Source: Bacillus pseudomycoides (GTDB taxonomy: Bacteria; Bacillota; Bacilli; Bacillales; Bacillaceae_G). From it: a DNA stretch of 50,845 nt. A program made the position numbers and the translations under genes. Location of the stretch: contig NZ_NUQE01000021.1 of assembly GCF_002582035.1 (NCBI RefSeq), positions 1 through 50,845 of the forward strand, in the 5' to 3' direction. Position 1 is the first letter of the stretch. Each line of letters begins with the position of its first letter. The notes under the pieces are model-generated. The model saw nothing but the letters and a program-made list of their open reading frames with translations, ran no database searches and was not told the origin of the DNA. Below, piece after piece: positions 38,873 through 47,283 of the stretch.

Positions 38873-38888
38873 TATGACATATGTCATA
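38873..38888. promoter_or_regulatory. Palindromic operator between ydcZ-like and crp-like genes
   Basis: TATGACATATGTCATA, a perfect 16-bp palindrome in the divergent intergenic region, 24 nt before the regulator's start. It resembles a Crp/Fnr half-site pair (TGAc-N-gTCA). A second weaker dyad ATCATGAT lies at 38850-38857. Confidence 0.6.
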
Positions 38889-38911
38889 GTAAAGAGGGGA
38901 TTTGGGGATTT

Positions 38912-39610
38912 ATGAAAAAAATATATGATTCGAAGAAGTTAGACAAGTATATTCAAAAGAATAATATTAAGGAATTTTTCAGTAGTGATATAAAATCTGT
39001 TATGGAATTATTGCTATTTAAAAAGAATGAATACATATGTAGAGAAAATGAAACGCTCTCTTACCTTTACTTCTTTGTAGAAGGAAAAGCGAAGGTATAT
39101 ACGACTTTAAGTAACGGTAAATCTTTATTATTAACTTTTTATAATCGATTTGAAGTAATCGGAGATGTAGAATTGGTCCGTTCTCAAAAAACGTTTTCTA
39201 ATGTTCAACTGATAGAGGACTCATATTGCATTGGAATCCCACTGGAAAAAATTAGAGTGCGTTTACTTCATGACGCAACTTTTTTAAGCTTTATTTGTGA
39301 TTCTTTAGCCCATAAACTAGCTAGACTTGCTCAAAATAGCTCTATTAATTTACTTTATCCACTTGAGAGCCGATTAGCGAGTTACATTCTTGCGACGTGT
39401 GAAAAGGTTGGGGATAGAGAAAAAACAATGATATTTCAAGGGAATTTAACTGAAGTATCGGAGCTATTAGGGACGAGTTATCGACATTTACTGCGAACAT
39501 TAAATACTCTTTGTGATAAAGGAGTGTTAGAAAAGAAGGGAAATTATTTGGAAGTAATAGATGAGCCTTTGCTACAAGAGTTGGCGGCAGATGTTTATAA
39601 ACAAAATTAA
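38912..39610 (+). CDS. Crp/Fnr family transcriptional regulator (YeiL-like)
   Basis: 232 residues. ATG 38912 follows GAGGGG and TTGGGG. The cyclic-nucleotide-type sensory domain (YICRENETLSYLYFFVEGKAKVYTTLSNGKSLLLTFYNRFEVIGDVELVRSQKTFSNVQLIEDSYCIGI) occupies residues about 30-130. The C-terminal winged helix reads FQGNLTEVSELLGTSYRHLLRTLNTLCDKGVLEKKGNYLEV. It lacks the four-Cys cluster of Fnr and the ligand may be absent or unknown. Like the YeiL group it sits divergent from transporter genes. The perfect palindrome upstream suggests control of both directions. Confidence 0.85.
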   Translation: MKKIYDSKKLDKYIQKNNIKEFFSSDIKSVMELLLFKKNEYICRENETLSYLYFFVEGKAKVYTTLSNGKSLLLTFYNRFEVIGDVELVRSQKTFSNVQLIEDSYCIGIPLEKIRVRLLHDATFLSFICDSLAHKLARLAQNSSINLLYPLESRLASYILATCEKVGDREKTMIFQGNLTEVSELLGTSYRHLLRTLNTLCDKGVLEKKGNYLEVIDEPLLQELAADVYKQN

Positions 39611-39713
39611 ACATATGTTTGTATGAGAAGCTGTGAGTAGAGTAAGATAATTTTTATTAATGATGAAAATACGATAAAAAATGAAATAAGTTCGATCTTC
39701 CTTTAGAATAATG

Positions 39714-39756
39714 AAAAGCTGATTTTCCTTAACGTACAGGAAATCGGCTTTTTTCT
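39714..39756 (+). terminator. Rho-independent terminator
   Basis: AAAAGCTGATTTTCC-N10-GGAAATCGGCTTTTTTC, 100 nt after the Crp-like gene. Confidence 0.7.
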
Positions 39757-39866
39757 TGTTGAGATTTACTTAGCGTACAGTGGTCATGTATTTATTAAGA
39801 ATAACGGAAGAATATATAGAAAATGCTACATAAATAGGAAGTTTGATTAACTTAGGGGGGACAACC

Positions 39867-40358
39867 TTGTTCAATCGGATAGTAAAAGCTGTACCTAATT
39901 TATTTACACTCGGAAATTTATTGTGTGGTGTTTTTTCAATTACCTTGAATATGAGTGGCTTTTTGGAAGCATCCTCCATTTTTATTTTCTTTTCGGCTGT
40001 TTTCGATCTTCTTGATGGAAGGATTGCGAGAAAATTAAAAGTGAATAGTGAGTTTGGCGTAGAATTGGATTCCTTAGCTGATATTGTTAGTTTTGGGGTT
40101 GCTCCTGCACTTCTATTTCATTCGATAGCAGCACCATCTATTTTAACTTCTTTGGCATTTATCCTTTTTCCAATGATGGGTGCTTTAAGATTAGCTAAAT
40201 TTAGTGTTAAACCAACCATTGGATATTTTAAGGGATTACCTATTCCAGCTGCTGGATTACCATTGGCCGGTATGAGTTTGTTTTCATATAGCAATGCATG
40301 GATTACCTTAATCCTCGCTCTCTTAATGGTAAGTCCAATTAGGTTTAAAAAACTTTAA
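39867..40358 (+). CDS. pssA: CDP-alcohol phosphatidyltransferase, PssA-like
   Basis: 163 residues. Start TTG 39867 (MFNRIVKAVPNLFTLGN) is favoured because TAGGGGGG precedes it by 8 nt; upstream in-frame TTG 39843 has no site. The signature D-G-x2-A-R-x8-G-x3-D-x3-D is present as FDLLDGRIARKLKVNSEFGVELDSLADIVSFG. Six helices follow the normal pattern, and GYFKGLPIPAAG fits phosphatidylserine synthase. It would make phosphatidylserine from CDP-diacylglycerol and serine at the membrane. No psd gene is adjacent, so a paralogue of the main pssA is possible. The following 260 nt hold no gene, only a repeat-like CTCCCACCTCAAG...GGGGGATGAG segment. Confidence 0.82.
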   Translation: MFNRIVKAVPNLFTLGNLLCGVFSITLNMSGFLEASSIFIFFSAVFDLLDGRIARKLKVNSEFGVELDSLADIVSFGVAPALLFHSIAAPSILTSLAFILFPMMGALRLAKFSVKPTIGYFKGLPIPAAGLPLAGMSLFSYSNAWITLILALLMVSPIRFKKL

Positions 40359-40618
40359 TTTTGGTCCCGCTCCATTTCCATCAAGACTTTATGGAATATC
40401 GTTTATCGCGCATTAACGGGCAGTAAAATCTCCCACCTCAAGATTGAGAGAGAAGTGAAGAAGATAGATGGGGGATGAGGTACCGCCAACATTCCGGAAA
40501 TCTTGTACGCTAAACAAATTCAAATAAAAAAAGGAGAATTCCTGTACGATGAGGAACCGACTTTTTTTATTTGTCTTCTTAAAGTATAGTCTCCGTTAGC
40601 GGAATAAGAATATATTTA

Positions 40619-41638
40619 TTATTTATCGTCTATTACTCCAGTTAGAATATGATAATTTATATTATTTCCATTAACCCATTCTTCGAAATTTATATCTAAA
40701 ATTTGATTGCTTTGTGCTATAGAAGTTAAAATTCTCGAGTCTTTGAAAGAGTAGGAAAAAGTATGAAGAGTACCGAATAAATTATCGTAATCAGTAAAAA
40801 AAACTGGGGAATCTTTATTTGCAAAGTTATGAAACATTTCTCTATGTGTTAATTGACTGTCTTTAAACTTCTGCAAATATTCATTCCGTTTAATAGAACC
40901 TTCAATAAAGTGCCTATTTTTCTTTTCTAAATCATGGTCTTGAAAATGGTTTACACACGACAATAATAATGGTTCTCTTCTTACCCTCACTTTTTCGGGG
41001 CTTGCTTCAACTACTGCTATATTTCCCTTCCTATCTCCTAGTGAAAAATTATAACAAGCTGAATGAGGAATTTCTTTAAGCATTTGTATGGCGTCTTCAA
41101 GCGTTGAACAAGTGTCCAGTATCATTCGAATTGATGTCCAAGCTGATAAACCTTTTGAATAATCGCTATTACTTACAAAATGTAAGCCTATAACTAGTCC
41201 TTGGCTATTCACACCTTCATGCCTACCTATTGCTTGCAGATTATAGCCTGCTGAAGCATTAGCATTTTCAGGTTGAAGTAAGCTAAAACAACTATCATAC
41301 AATGCAGGAGAAAAATCATAATTTCTTACGTAGTATTCATTTGTAATAATTGCTGAACATCCCATCGCTTCAGTTTTTGGTACGTCATATCCACTAAATA
41401 ATGCTGCTACTTTGTTTAGTGGTATTTCCATTCCTTCAGCTAAACCCTGTAGTTCATCGAGTAAATGGGGGGCGAAAGTTGAATAAATAGATTTCATATT
41501 TTTATAATCTATTTCTGGTTTTGTTAACATTTCTAAATTTTTTATGATCGGTTGATTCTGAATATGTTTTCCCATCTTAAGCCCAATATTAAATGAGCTA
41601 TCTCTGATTTGAAGTACAGCTACGGTAAGATCTAACAT
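40619..41638 (-). CDS. C45-type Ntn hydrolase (acyl-CoA:6-aminopenicillanate acyltransferase-like)
   Basis: 339 residues. ATG 41638 is chosen since AAAGGGG lies 7 nt upstream; ATG 41644 and GTG 41659 are too near or lack a site. The catalytic Cys is in AMGCSAIIT (about residue 94), after which the N-terminal nucleophile would be exposed by self-cleavage. NYDFSPALYD and IGRHEGVNSQGLVIGLHFV follow, with SACYNFSLGDRKGNIAVVEAS later, as in C45 peptidases and choloylglycine-hydrolase relatives. These act on amide bonds (penicillins, acyl-homoserine lactones, bile salts), but the natural substrate is unknown here. Cytoplasmic, no signal peptide. It is next to the mobile zone. Confidence 0.82.
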   Translation of the reverse strand: MLDLTVAVLQIRDSSFNIGLKMGKHIQNQPIIKNLEMLTKPEIDYKNMKSIYSTFAPHLLDELQGLAEGMEIPLNKVAALFSGYDVPKTEAMGCSAIITNEYYVRNYDFSPALYDSCFSLLQPENANASAGYNLQAIGRHEGVNSQGLVIGLHFVSNSDYSKGLSAWTSIRMILDTCSTLEDAIQMLKEIPHSACYNFSLGDRKGNIAVVEASPEKVRVRREPLLLSCVNHFQDHDLEKKNRHFIEGSIKRNEYLQKFKDSQLTHREMFHNFANKDSPVFFTDYDNLFGTLHTFSYSFKDSRILTSIAQSNQILDINFEEWVNGNNINYHILTGVIDDK

Positions 41639-41949
41639 TTCCATTCCCCTTTCCCTCACAATACAAATATTCTCTATTTATGTATCAATATCTTCTGAAA
41701 TTCTCCATTTTTCTTATAGAGATAACCACCCCTTTACTTTAAGTACATCTCTTTACAATTCCTTCTCTATCTTACCATAAATATCCAACTGAAATTTCTA
41801 AAATATGAATCGAAAACGGTCGTTTATGGAACTGATTACCTAAAAAAAAGTGCCATAAAAATCACCAAATATCGTTTTTGGCAACTCTTAACGTACGGTA
41901 AAACCAAGATTATCAACTAAAAAATCCCTTAGCGTACGAAATTCGCGTT

Positions 41950-41976
41950 TTGTTGGTGAGACCCCATCAAGCTTAG
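41950..41976 (+). repeat. Extra IS231-type terminal repeat (deleted copy)
   Basis: TTGGTGAGACCCCATCAAGC matches the left-end context TTGGCGATACCCC...CATCAAGC seen at 44405-44435 but lacks the internal TGCCCA. It lies 15 nt left of the cassette's left end. The gap 41660-41949 shows no gene. Confidence 0.45.
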
Positions 41977-42083
41977 AAAAGCAAATAGCCCATGTCCATC
42001 AACTTAACATTTTACTGTTCCCAAAAATGAAAATTTCATCTCTCCATAGTTGTTCGTGGGAATACAGATTTCGGTTTTCTGGG

Positions 42084-42109
42084 TTTGAAATAAAGTCACG
42101 ATGTTTATA
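42084..42109 (+). repeat. Dispersed 26-bp repeat (copy 4)
   Basis: Exact inverted copy of 10579-10604 (core AAATAAAGTCACGATG). It lies inside the cassette, left of the protease gene. Confidence 0.6.
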
Positions 42110-42273
42110 TAAAATAGGAAAGAAACAAGGAATCACTATATAAATAGTAGAAGAATTATATACAAGCAAGATTAGGATATTAGAAAAGCTCTACTAAAAA
42201 GGGTTTCAAATTAATGTAATAAGAGAAAGCTAATCGAGTTGTTTTTACTACTATTTAGGAAGGGGTGTAAAAC

Positions 42274-43335
42274 TTGCATACAAAACGGTGTACGCATAAT
42301 AATTGCAAATGTTTTATTGTACCTAACTACATTTTGGAGAATTTAGCACAAAATGAAGTAGAAGCAGCACGAATTACTTTAGAGAAAAGTCTAAAAGTTC
42401 GAAAGCGTAGAATTTTGAAAGAATATGATATTGATGGTGTTGTCGCCTTAACTGATGCTGGAACAGGAACGCGAGGTGAGTCTGCCCGTCATGTATACGA
42501 TTGCAAAGGGGGGACAAATCTGAGAGTAAATGAGGTTAGAAAAGAAGGAGACAGATCAAGTGGGGATACTGTGGTTAACCATGCGTACGATTATGCTGGA
42601 ATTGTGCGAGACTATTTTAAGAATGTGTTCCACCGTAATTCTATTGATGACAATGGGCTAGATCTCATTCTGAATGTTCACTATGGGCATAACTTTCAAA
42701 ACGCCTATTGGGACGGTGATGAAATGGTGTTTGGTGATGGAGATGGAATTATTTTTACAAGTTTTTCAAATTCACTTGATGTTATTGGGCACGAACTTAC
42801 ACATGGTATTACTCAATTCACTAACGGATTAGAGTATGAAGGACAACCCGGAGCTTTGAATGAACATATTTCGGACGTGTTCGGAATAGCAATTAAGCAA
42901 TCTTATTTAAAGGAAACAGCACGAGATGCGGATTGGCTAATTGGTGCTGATATAATGGGACCAACACTAAAAGGACAAGCCCTCCGTTCAATGAAAGCAC
43001 CTGGTACTGCATTTGATAACCGACTAATGGGTAAGGATATGCAACCTGATCATATGAAAAACTATTATCAAGGAGATCTTGATCACCATGGTGTCCATAT
43101 CAATAGTGGCATACCAAACAAGGTGTTTTATCTTGTATCTATGGAGATTGGAACAGATAAGGCAGCTTTGATATGGTATAATGCAATACAAAATTTATTT
43201 ACAACTACAAACTTCAATCAATTTGCACAAATCGTAATTAAAGCAGCGCAAAAACTTGTTGACAGTAGAGAAGTTCCTAAAACGGCTGCAAAAACAGTAG
43301 AATCTGCTTTTAAAACGGTGGGAATACCTTCTTAG
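42274..43335 (+). CDS. Protealysin-like M4 family metalloprotease, no signal peptide
   Basis: 353 residues from TTG 42274, with AAGGGGTG 7 nt upstream. The N-terminus CTHNNCKCFIVPNYILENLA is the short protealysin-type propeptide start, not a secretion signal. The zinc motif is GHELTH (His about 173) with the third ligand Glu in GALNEHISD and the active-site His in HHGVHINSGI. YWDGDEMVFGDGDG and the fold order match thermolysin-like proteases. Such intracellular or non-classically exported enzymes are found with an inhibitor of the emfourin family, and the gene 38 nt downstream fits that. Its placement between IS231-type ends indicates gain by transposition. It differs clearly from the secreted protease at 24608. 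Confidence 0.88.
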   Translation: MHTKRCTHNNCKCFIVPNYILENLAQNEVEAARITLEKSLKVRKRRILKEYDIDGVVALTDAGTGTRGESARHVYDCKGGTNLRVNEVRKEGDRSSGDTVVNHAYDYAGIVRDYFKNVFHRNSIDDNGLDLILNVHYGHNFQNAYWDGDEMVFGDGDGIIFTSFSNSLDVIGHELTHGITQFTNGLEYEGQPGALNEHISDVFGIAIKQSYLKETARDADWLIGADIMGPTLKGQALRSMKAPGTAFDNRLMGKDMQPDHMKNYYQGDLDHHGVHINSGIPNKVFYLVSMEIGTDKAALIWYNAIQNLFTTTNFNQFAQIVIKAAQKLVDSREVPKTAAKTVESAFKTVGIPS

Positions 43336-43373
43336 ACATATTCTTTATCATGAATTGGAGGCTTAATATTAAT

Positions 43374-43691
43374 ATGCATATCCGATTTAGCTGTATCGGG
43401 GGAATCGCTAATCTCCACTTAACCTTTCAGACAAATACGGTCGAGTTACCAAAGGAAATAGCTAAGGAATTACTTGATTTAATCAAGCAAGCAAATATTT
43501 TAAATCTTAAACCAAGTGAATTAGAGGTTGTTACAACCAAAGGGGCAGATGCCTTTTCTTATCAGCTAAGGATAGAAGATGAAAAAGAGCCAAAATCCTT
43601 TTCATTTACCGATGTAACAGCTCCGCAGGAAGTGCAACCTTTATTGGATTATTTACGTAATTTGGCGATTGCAGAAAAAATGGAAGAATAA
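43374..43691 (+). CDS. Emfourin-like protealysin inhibitor
   Basis: 105 residues. ATG 43374 (MHIRFSCIGG) is chosen as the conserved start; GGAGG lies 12 nt before it, a little far. ATG 43350 without a site is the other option. The pattern HIRFSCIGGIANLHLTFQTNTVELPKEIAKELLDLIKQANILNL...GADAFSYQLRIEDEKEPKSFSFTDVTAPQEVQPLLDYL is that of emfourin, a tight inhibitor of protealysin encoded next to it. It probably protects the cell from the protease in the cytoplasm. Both share a transcript ending at the 43693 terminator, still inside the cassette. Confidence 0.78.
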   Translation: MHIRFSCIGGIANLHLTFQTNTVELPKEIAKELLDLIKQANILNLKPSELEVVTTKGADAFSYQLRIEDEKEPKSFSFTDVTAPQEVQPLLDYLRNLAIAEKMEE

Positions 43692-43692
43692 T

Positions 43693-43737
43693 AAAAAAGA
43701 ACTCACTATGTATATATTTACATAGTAAGTTCTTTTT
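43693..43737 (+). terminator. Terminator of the protease/inhibitor operon
   Basis: AAAAAAGAACTCACTATGTA-N8-TACATAGTAAGTTCTTTTT, an 18-20-bp stem ending 23 nt before the cassette's right end. Confidence 0.85.
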
Positions 43738-43792
43738 GTTTTGGGAAACAATGTATTTCTTAGTTTGATGGGCATGGGGGATTTCCCTTCTT

Positions 43793-44212
43793 TTATTCAT
43801 TAGTAACATTAAATAATACACCTGTAGTAGCTATTTGATTTTTTGAATTTATTGCTTCCACTGCGAAATGATGAAAAATATTTTGATTCTCTTTAAAATT
43901 CCACTTAAATACAAATTTCCCGTTTTTCCCCCAAGAACTCCCGATTAATTTTCTTTGATTATAAGTTGCTGTTCCTGTCGGAATTAAATAAAATTTAATC
44001 CTTTTGGTATTTTTAGCTGTAACCCTAACAGTTAGAGTTCCATCTGTTTTAGGGAGGGATATCCAACCATTTTTAATACTATAGGGGAAAGTAGTAACCT
44101 TATCTAATGTAACACTTTCAAGTTCACTGGCGAACGTTTTAGATAAACAGGTGAGATTAGAAAATACAATTGTTATTAGGAGAAGAAATAATAAGCGCTT
44201 TGAAATTTTCAA
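43793..44212 (-). CDS. Secreted small beta-rich protein
   Basis: 139 residues. Start TTG 44212 with GGAGAG 6 nt upstream. Signal peptide MKISKRLLFLLLITIVFSNL, then a mature part with a TVRVTAKNTKRIKFYLIPTGT segment and WNFKENQNIFHHFAVEAINSKNQIATTGVLFNVTN, resembling one Ig-like or fibronectin-type fold. It lies between the cassette and the IS231-like element. Function unknown. Confidence 0.7.
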   Translation of the reverse strand: MKISKRLLFLLLITIVFSNLTCLSKTFASELESVTLDKVTTFPYSIKNGWISLPKTDGTLTVRVTAKNTKRIKFYLIPTGTATYNQRKLIGSSWGKNGKFVFKWNFKENQNIFHHFAVEAINSKNQIATTGVLFNVTNE

Positions 44213-44417
44213 TTAACACTCTCCAGTTCTTTATGTTTAATTATGATTTCCATAATCTTCTTGAATACATATTCCACATATATTTTTTATCTTTCGTGAA
44301 ATAAATTTTATTTATACAAAGAGACCTATTTTTCTTGTAAATTCCCTTTTCTAAGGATATCATTTTTGATTTGATATGTTTCTAGCGTGGGTTTTTTTCG
44401 ATTTGTTGGCGATACCC

Positions 44418-46070
44418 CATGCCCATCAAGCTAAGCTTATATAAGTTTAATTTCACGTGAGATTTTTTCTTTTTTCTAAAGATCCAGTGTAAGTTCTTTA
44501 AAGATTTGCATACCAAATAAACCCTATCGGGTTTCAATTTTTTGAATTACGCTACATGATTGTGAGACATAGAAAAGTTGTATACGACGCCTAAGATATC
44601 AAAGACTGTTTTCTTCTCATACCTATGGGATTTTCGTCCGTTTTTCTGTAAGAGATTGAACAGACGTAACAATATCTTTGTTAATTCTTGGGTGTTTTTT
44701 TGTAAAGATTGATAAATAAGTGGAAAATAATCTTTTATGATATAAACCGCTTTATATTCGCTTAGTTCTCGTTTCTTCTTGATGAGGAGTAATTGGCGCA
44801 TTTGAAACATGGTGGAGGAACAAAGAAGGATGCTAATTAGTTGTCCATATAAATGACACTCTAGCCGTTCTAATTTCACAGAATTACAGTGATGAATACG
44901 AAAAAATGATTTCCACGTTTTAAAAATAAGTTCAATTTGCCATCGTAAAGAGTAGAAATCGTATACTTGTTCCTTTGGTAGGTATTCCAAAGGAATATTT
45001 GTAATGTAAAAGTTAATTGCACTAAGCCGTTTACTGCGTTCTTTATAGGTAATTTGCTTCTTATGTTCTTTAGATGCTAAATCCTTTTGTCTACGTTTCA
45101 TTTGCGTTTCAGTCAATTTATACAGAATTAGTCTTGCAGGAAGCTTTTGATACATTCCAATATAAATCTCAGGAATTTCATATGTTTCCCCTGACTGTAA
45201 TTGGTCAATGAATTGCTCCATATCTAATTGGATGTACTCAGAGTGCTTTTTTATTGTTCCATTTTGAAAGTATTCAGGCTCTTTATTCTTCTGATATATA
45301 CGTGTATTGAGCTTTAATCTTGAAATAAAATAAGCATTACACTCTTCTATAGTATGTAAGTCTTTTAAATTAAAGTATCCTAAATCACGTATACATACAT
45401 CGTTTGGTTGAAGGGACGCTAAACAAGTAGAACCATAAGTTTTATCATTGTGCTTTCCTGATCCTACATGAACATGTAGAAATTGACCACTTAATAAATC
45501 ATATTCTAGTTGGATTTTCACGCCAGCATTTTGACCACTACCACCTGAACCTTGATATGTAGAAGTGAATTTATCCGGAATCTGAAAATGAGTAGAATCC
45601 AACACACGAATACGCCGAAAATAATTTGTATACAAAGTTGGAATCTTGTTAGAAGAACAAAATTGTTGGTGAAGTAAATGTGCTAAGAGTTGTTGCGAAA
45701 ACTGAACAGCTTGAGAATTAAAGCGTTGATTGAGTCCTTCTGGACTCATAGAAATGTCTGTGTTAGCTTCTAATCGACTACATAATTGTGCCAATGAAGT
45801 ATGAGCTATATTTTGGCTTAACCAAACACACAGAGCTACTAAATCTTGTGCACGATATTTACTTTTTCGTTGAACAAATCCTACTTTTCTAGCTAACTGA
45901 TCCAGAGTATGTGGTGACATATGTTGCTGTAATTCTTTAGAAAACAATTCTAGTTCATCAAAAATCGATAAATTCATATTAAAAACGCCATCCTTTCCTA
46001 TGATTCTATAGAAAGAATAGCGTATTTTTTTATTTTAAGGGAATTTTGTTTTGTTAGCTTGATAGCGAGG
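44418..46070 (-). mobile_element. IS231-like insertion sequence (IS4 family)
   Basis: About 1.65 kb, the usual IS231 size. Left end CATGCCCATCAAGCTAA (44418-44434); right end TTAGCTTGATAGCGAGG (46054-46070), whose inner 10 bases match and whose outer part has decayed. One transposase gene fills the interior on the minus strand. The left flank is TTGGCGATACCC and the right flank TAGCAGTACCC, both near the GGGN5CCC target type. The right-end change may reduce its own mobility while the transposase gene remains intact and could act in trans. Confidence 0.75.
44547..45977 (-). CDS. IS231-type transposase (IS4 family, DDE)
   Basis: 476 residues, intact. The DDE residues are visible: first Asp in RIRVLDSTHFQIP, second Asp in [14 protein letters not shown], and Glu in the C-terminal YSLRWQIELIFKTWK (Y-x2-R-x3-E-x6-K). 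Start ATG 45977 after GGATGGCG. It is about 50% similar at a glance to the second transposase at 49992, so they are different IS231 variants. It may mobilise the nearby transposase-less elements. Confidence 0.92.
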   Translation of the reverse strand: MNLSIFDELELFSKELQQHMSPHTLDQLARKVGFVQRKSKYRAQDLVALCVWLSQNIAHTSLAQLCSRLEANTDISMSPEGLNQRFNSQAVQFSQQLLAHLLHQQFCSSNKIPTLYTNYFRRIRVLDSTHFQIPDKFTSTYQGSGGSGQNAGVKIQLEYDLLSGQFLHVHVGSGKHNDKTYGSTCLASLQPNDVCIRDLGYFNLKDLHTIEECNAYFISRLKLNTRIYQKNKEPEYFQNGTIKKHSEYIQLDMEQFIDQLQSGETYEIPEIYIGMYQKLPARLILYKLTETQMKRRQKDLASKEHKKQITYKERSKRLSAINFYITNIPLEYLPKEQVYDFYSLRWQIELIFKTWKSFFRIHHCNSVKLERLECHLYGQLISILLCSSTMFQMRQLLLIKKKRELSEYKAVYIIKDYFPLIYQSLQKNTQELTKILLRLFNLLQKNGRKSHRYEKKTVFDILGVVYNFSMSHNHVA

Positions 46071-46253
46071 TAGCAGTACCCGATTAAGACAACAATGTCT
46101 TTTATCTCGCTAAAACAGCAGGAGGGGGACTGTTCTACACTTTCTATAATGATGTCTTATGTAAACTCCATATAAATATGATATAAAACAGGATTTTCCA
46201 TCTCTCTTTCCGAATATAGTTATATTGTTTTTTATAAAAAAGGAGAATACCTA

Positions 46254-46428
46254 ATGAAATTTCATCCATTATTTTTTTATAGTTGGAGCATTTGTATGCT
46301 CTTTAGTATTTAATTTTTTCACAGGTAAATCTGATTGGAGTGTCTTTTTCTTATTGATATTTGGAGCAATTTCAGGTTATCAAATCGGTAAAAATGAAAT
46401 TAAAAGACAGATAAACAATATAAATTAA
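46254..46428 (+). pseudogene. Small membrane protein gene, frameshifted
   Basis: ATG 46254 follows AAAAAGGAG and gives MKFHPLFF then a stop. The next phase continues IVGAFVCSLVFNFFTGKSDWSVFFLLIFGAISGYQIGKNEIKRQINNIN. Removing one T from the T7 run near 46271-46277 restores one 57-residue two-helix protein (175 nt, 3n+1). Either a real mutation or a base-calling error. Confidence 0.6.
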
Positions 46429-46474
46429 ATTACTACCGTTAACAAATTTTATGTAAATAAAAGGAGAAGTTAAT

Positions 46475-46969
46475 ATGCCAGAACTAAATACAAATCGTCT
46501 TATTATGACTACATTTACAGTCGAAATGATGGAGAAGGTAATGAAAAACGAACATACTTTTACAGAGGAATTTTCATTAAATGTGCATTCTGAATGGCCT
46601 TTACCAGAATATCAACAATTTTTCCCTTACAAGATTAGTAAGTTTAAAGAAACTCCTATAGAAAATAAGTGGGAAGGGCTAATCATACATAAAAAAACGA
46701 ACACAATTATAGGTGACATGGGTTTTAAAGGTAGTCCTAATGAGGAAGGAGCTATAAACATCGGATATAGTATAGTACAGGATCAAAGAGGAAAAGGATA
46801 TGCGAGCGAAATGGGAAAAGCACTTGTTCAATGGGGACTTTCTCAATCAGGTGTTAAAAAAGTTGTAGCTACTTGTTCTCCAGATAATCAACCTTCTATT
46901 AAGGTTTTACAGAAAATTGGATTGCAATTTACCGAAGAAAAAAACGGGAAACTTTACTGGACCACATGA
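46475..46969 (+). CDS. GNAT family N-acetyltransferase (RimJ/RimL-like)
   Basis: 164 residues. ATG 46475 follows AAAAGGAG. Begins PELNTNRLIMTTFTVEMMEKV. The RimJ/L motif is visible as IGDMGFKGSPNEEGAINIGYSIVQDQRGKGYASEMGKALVQWGLSQSGVKKVVATCSPDNQPSIKVLQKIGLQF (Q/R-x-x-G-x-G/A and N-x-x-S-x-x-V-L-x-K). It lies just right of the IS231-like element. The protein or small-molecule target is unknown. Confidence 0.88.
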   Translation: MPELNTNRLIMTTFTVEMMEKVMKNEHTFTEEFSLNVHSEWPLPEYQQFFPYKISKFKETPIENKWEGLIIHKKTNTIIGDMGFKGSPNEEGAINIGYSIVQDQRGKGYASEMGKALVQWGLSQSGVKKVVATCSPDNQPSIKVLQKIGLQFTEEKNGKLYWTT

Positions 46970-47011
46970 TCAGTATGACTTCCGATAATCTTGATTATAG
47001 AATCCTGCCAC

Positions 47012-47109
47012 AGGGCTATCACCCTAACAAAAGAAACTACCCCAGAACGAAAATTTTGTACATTTTTCTCGTTCTGGGGTAACTCGTTATTTTTAGCTTG
47101 ATGGGCATG
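47012..47109. mobile_element. IS231-derived miniature element (MITE), 98 bp
   Basis: Left end CAGGGCTATCACCCTAA (47012-47028, decayed) and right end TTAGCTTGATGGGCATG (47093-47109). The interior folds into CCCCAGAACGA...TCGTTCTGGGG, a strong stem. The complement of this segment aligns along most of its length with the element at 48359-48468. No coding capacity. Confidence 0.6.
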
Positions 47110-47283
47110 GGGTGTTTACTTTTCTTATTTATTCTATTTAACAAAAGCACCTTTTTGTTTGAATGTATTATTTCACAAATTCCCCGTCATAGAAATAACT
47201 TTATTATGATTTACAGTTTACAATGACTGAAATTCATATTAATAAAGACCTCCATTTACGATTCGAACTTTGCATATGAATTG

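Larger units (their letters stand above)
41991..43776. mobile_element. IS231-type mobile insertion cassette carrying a protease/inhibitor pair
   Basis: Left end CATGTCCATCAACTTAA (41991-42007) faces right end TTAGTTTGATGGGCATG (43760-43776); the complement of the right end matches the left at 14 of 17 positions. They are IS231-type terminal repeats, as in the complete element at 44418-46070. The 1.79-kb interior has no transposase but two genes in one orientation: a protealysin-like M4 protease and an emfourin-like inhibitor. That is the plan of MIC elements, which move when an IS231 transposase acts in trans. The right end is followed by GGGGATTTCCC, which fits the IS231 target preference GGGN5CCC. 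No exact target duplication was seen, so old insertion or later change is possible. Confidence 0.6.
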
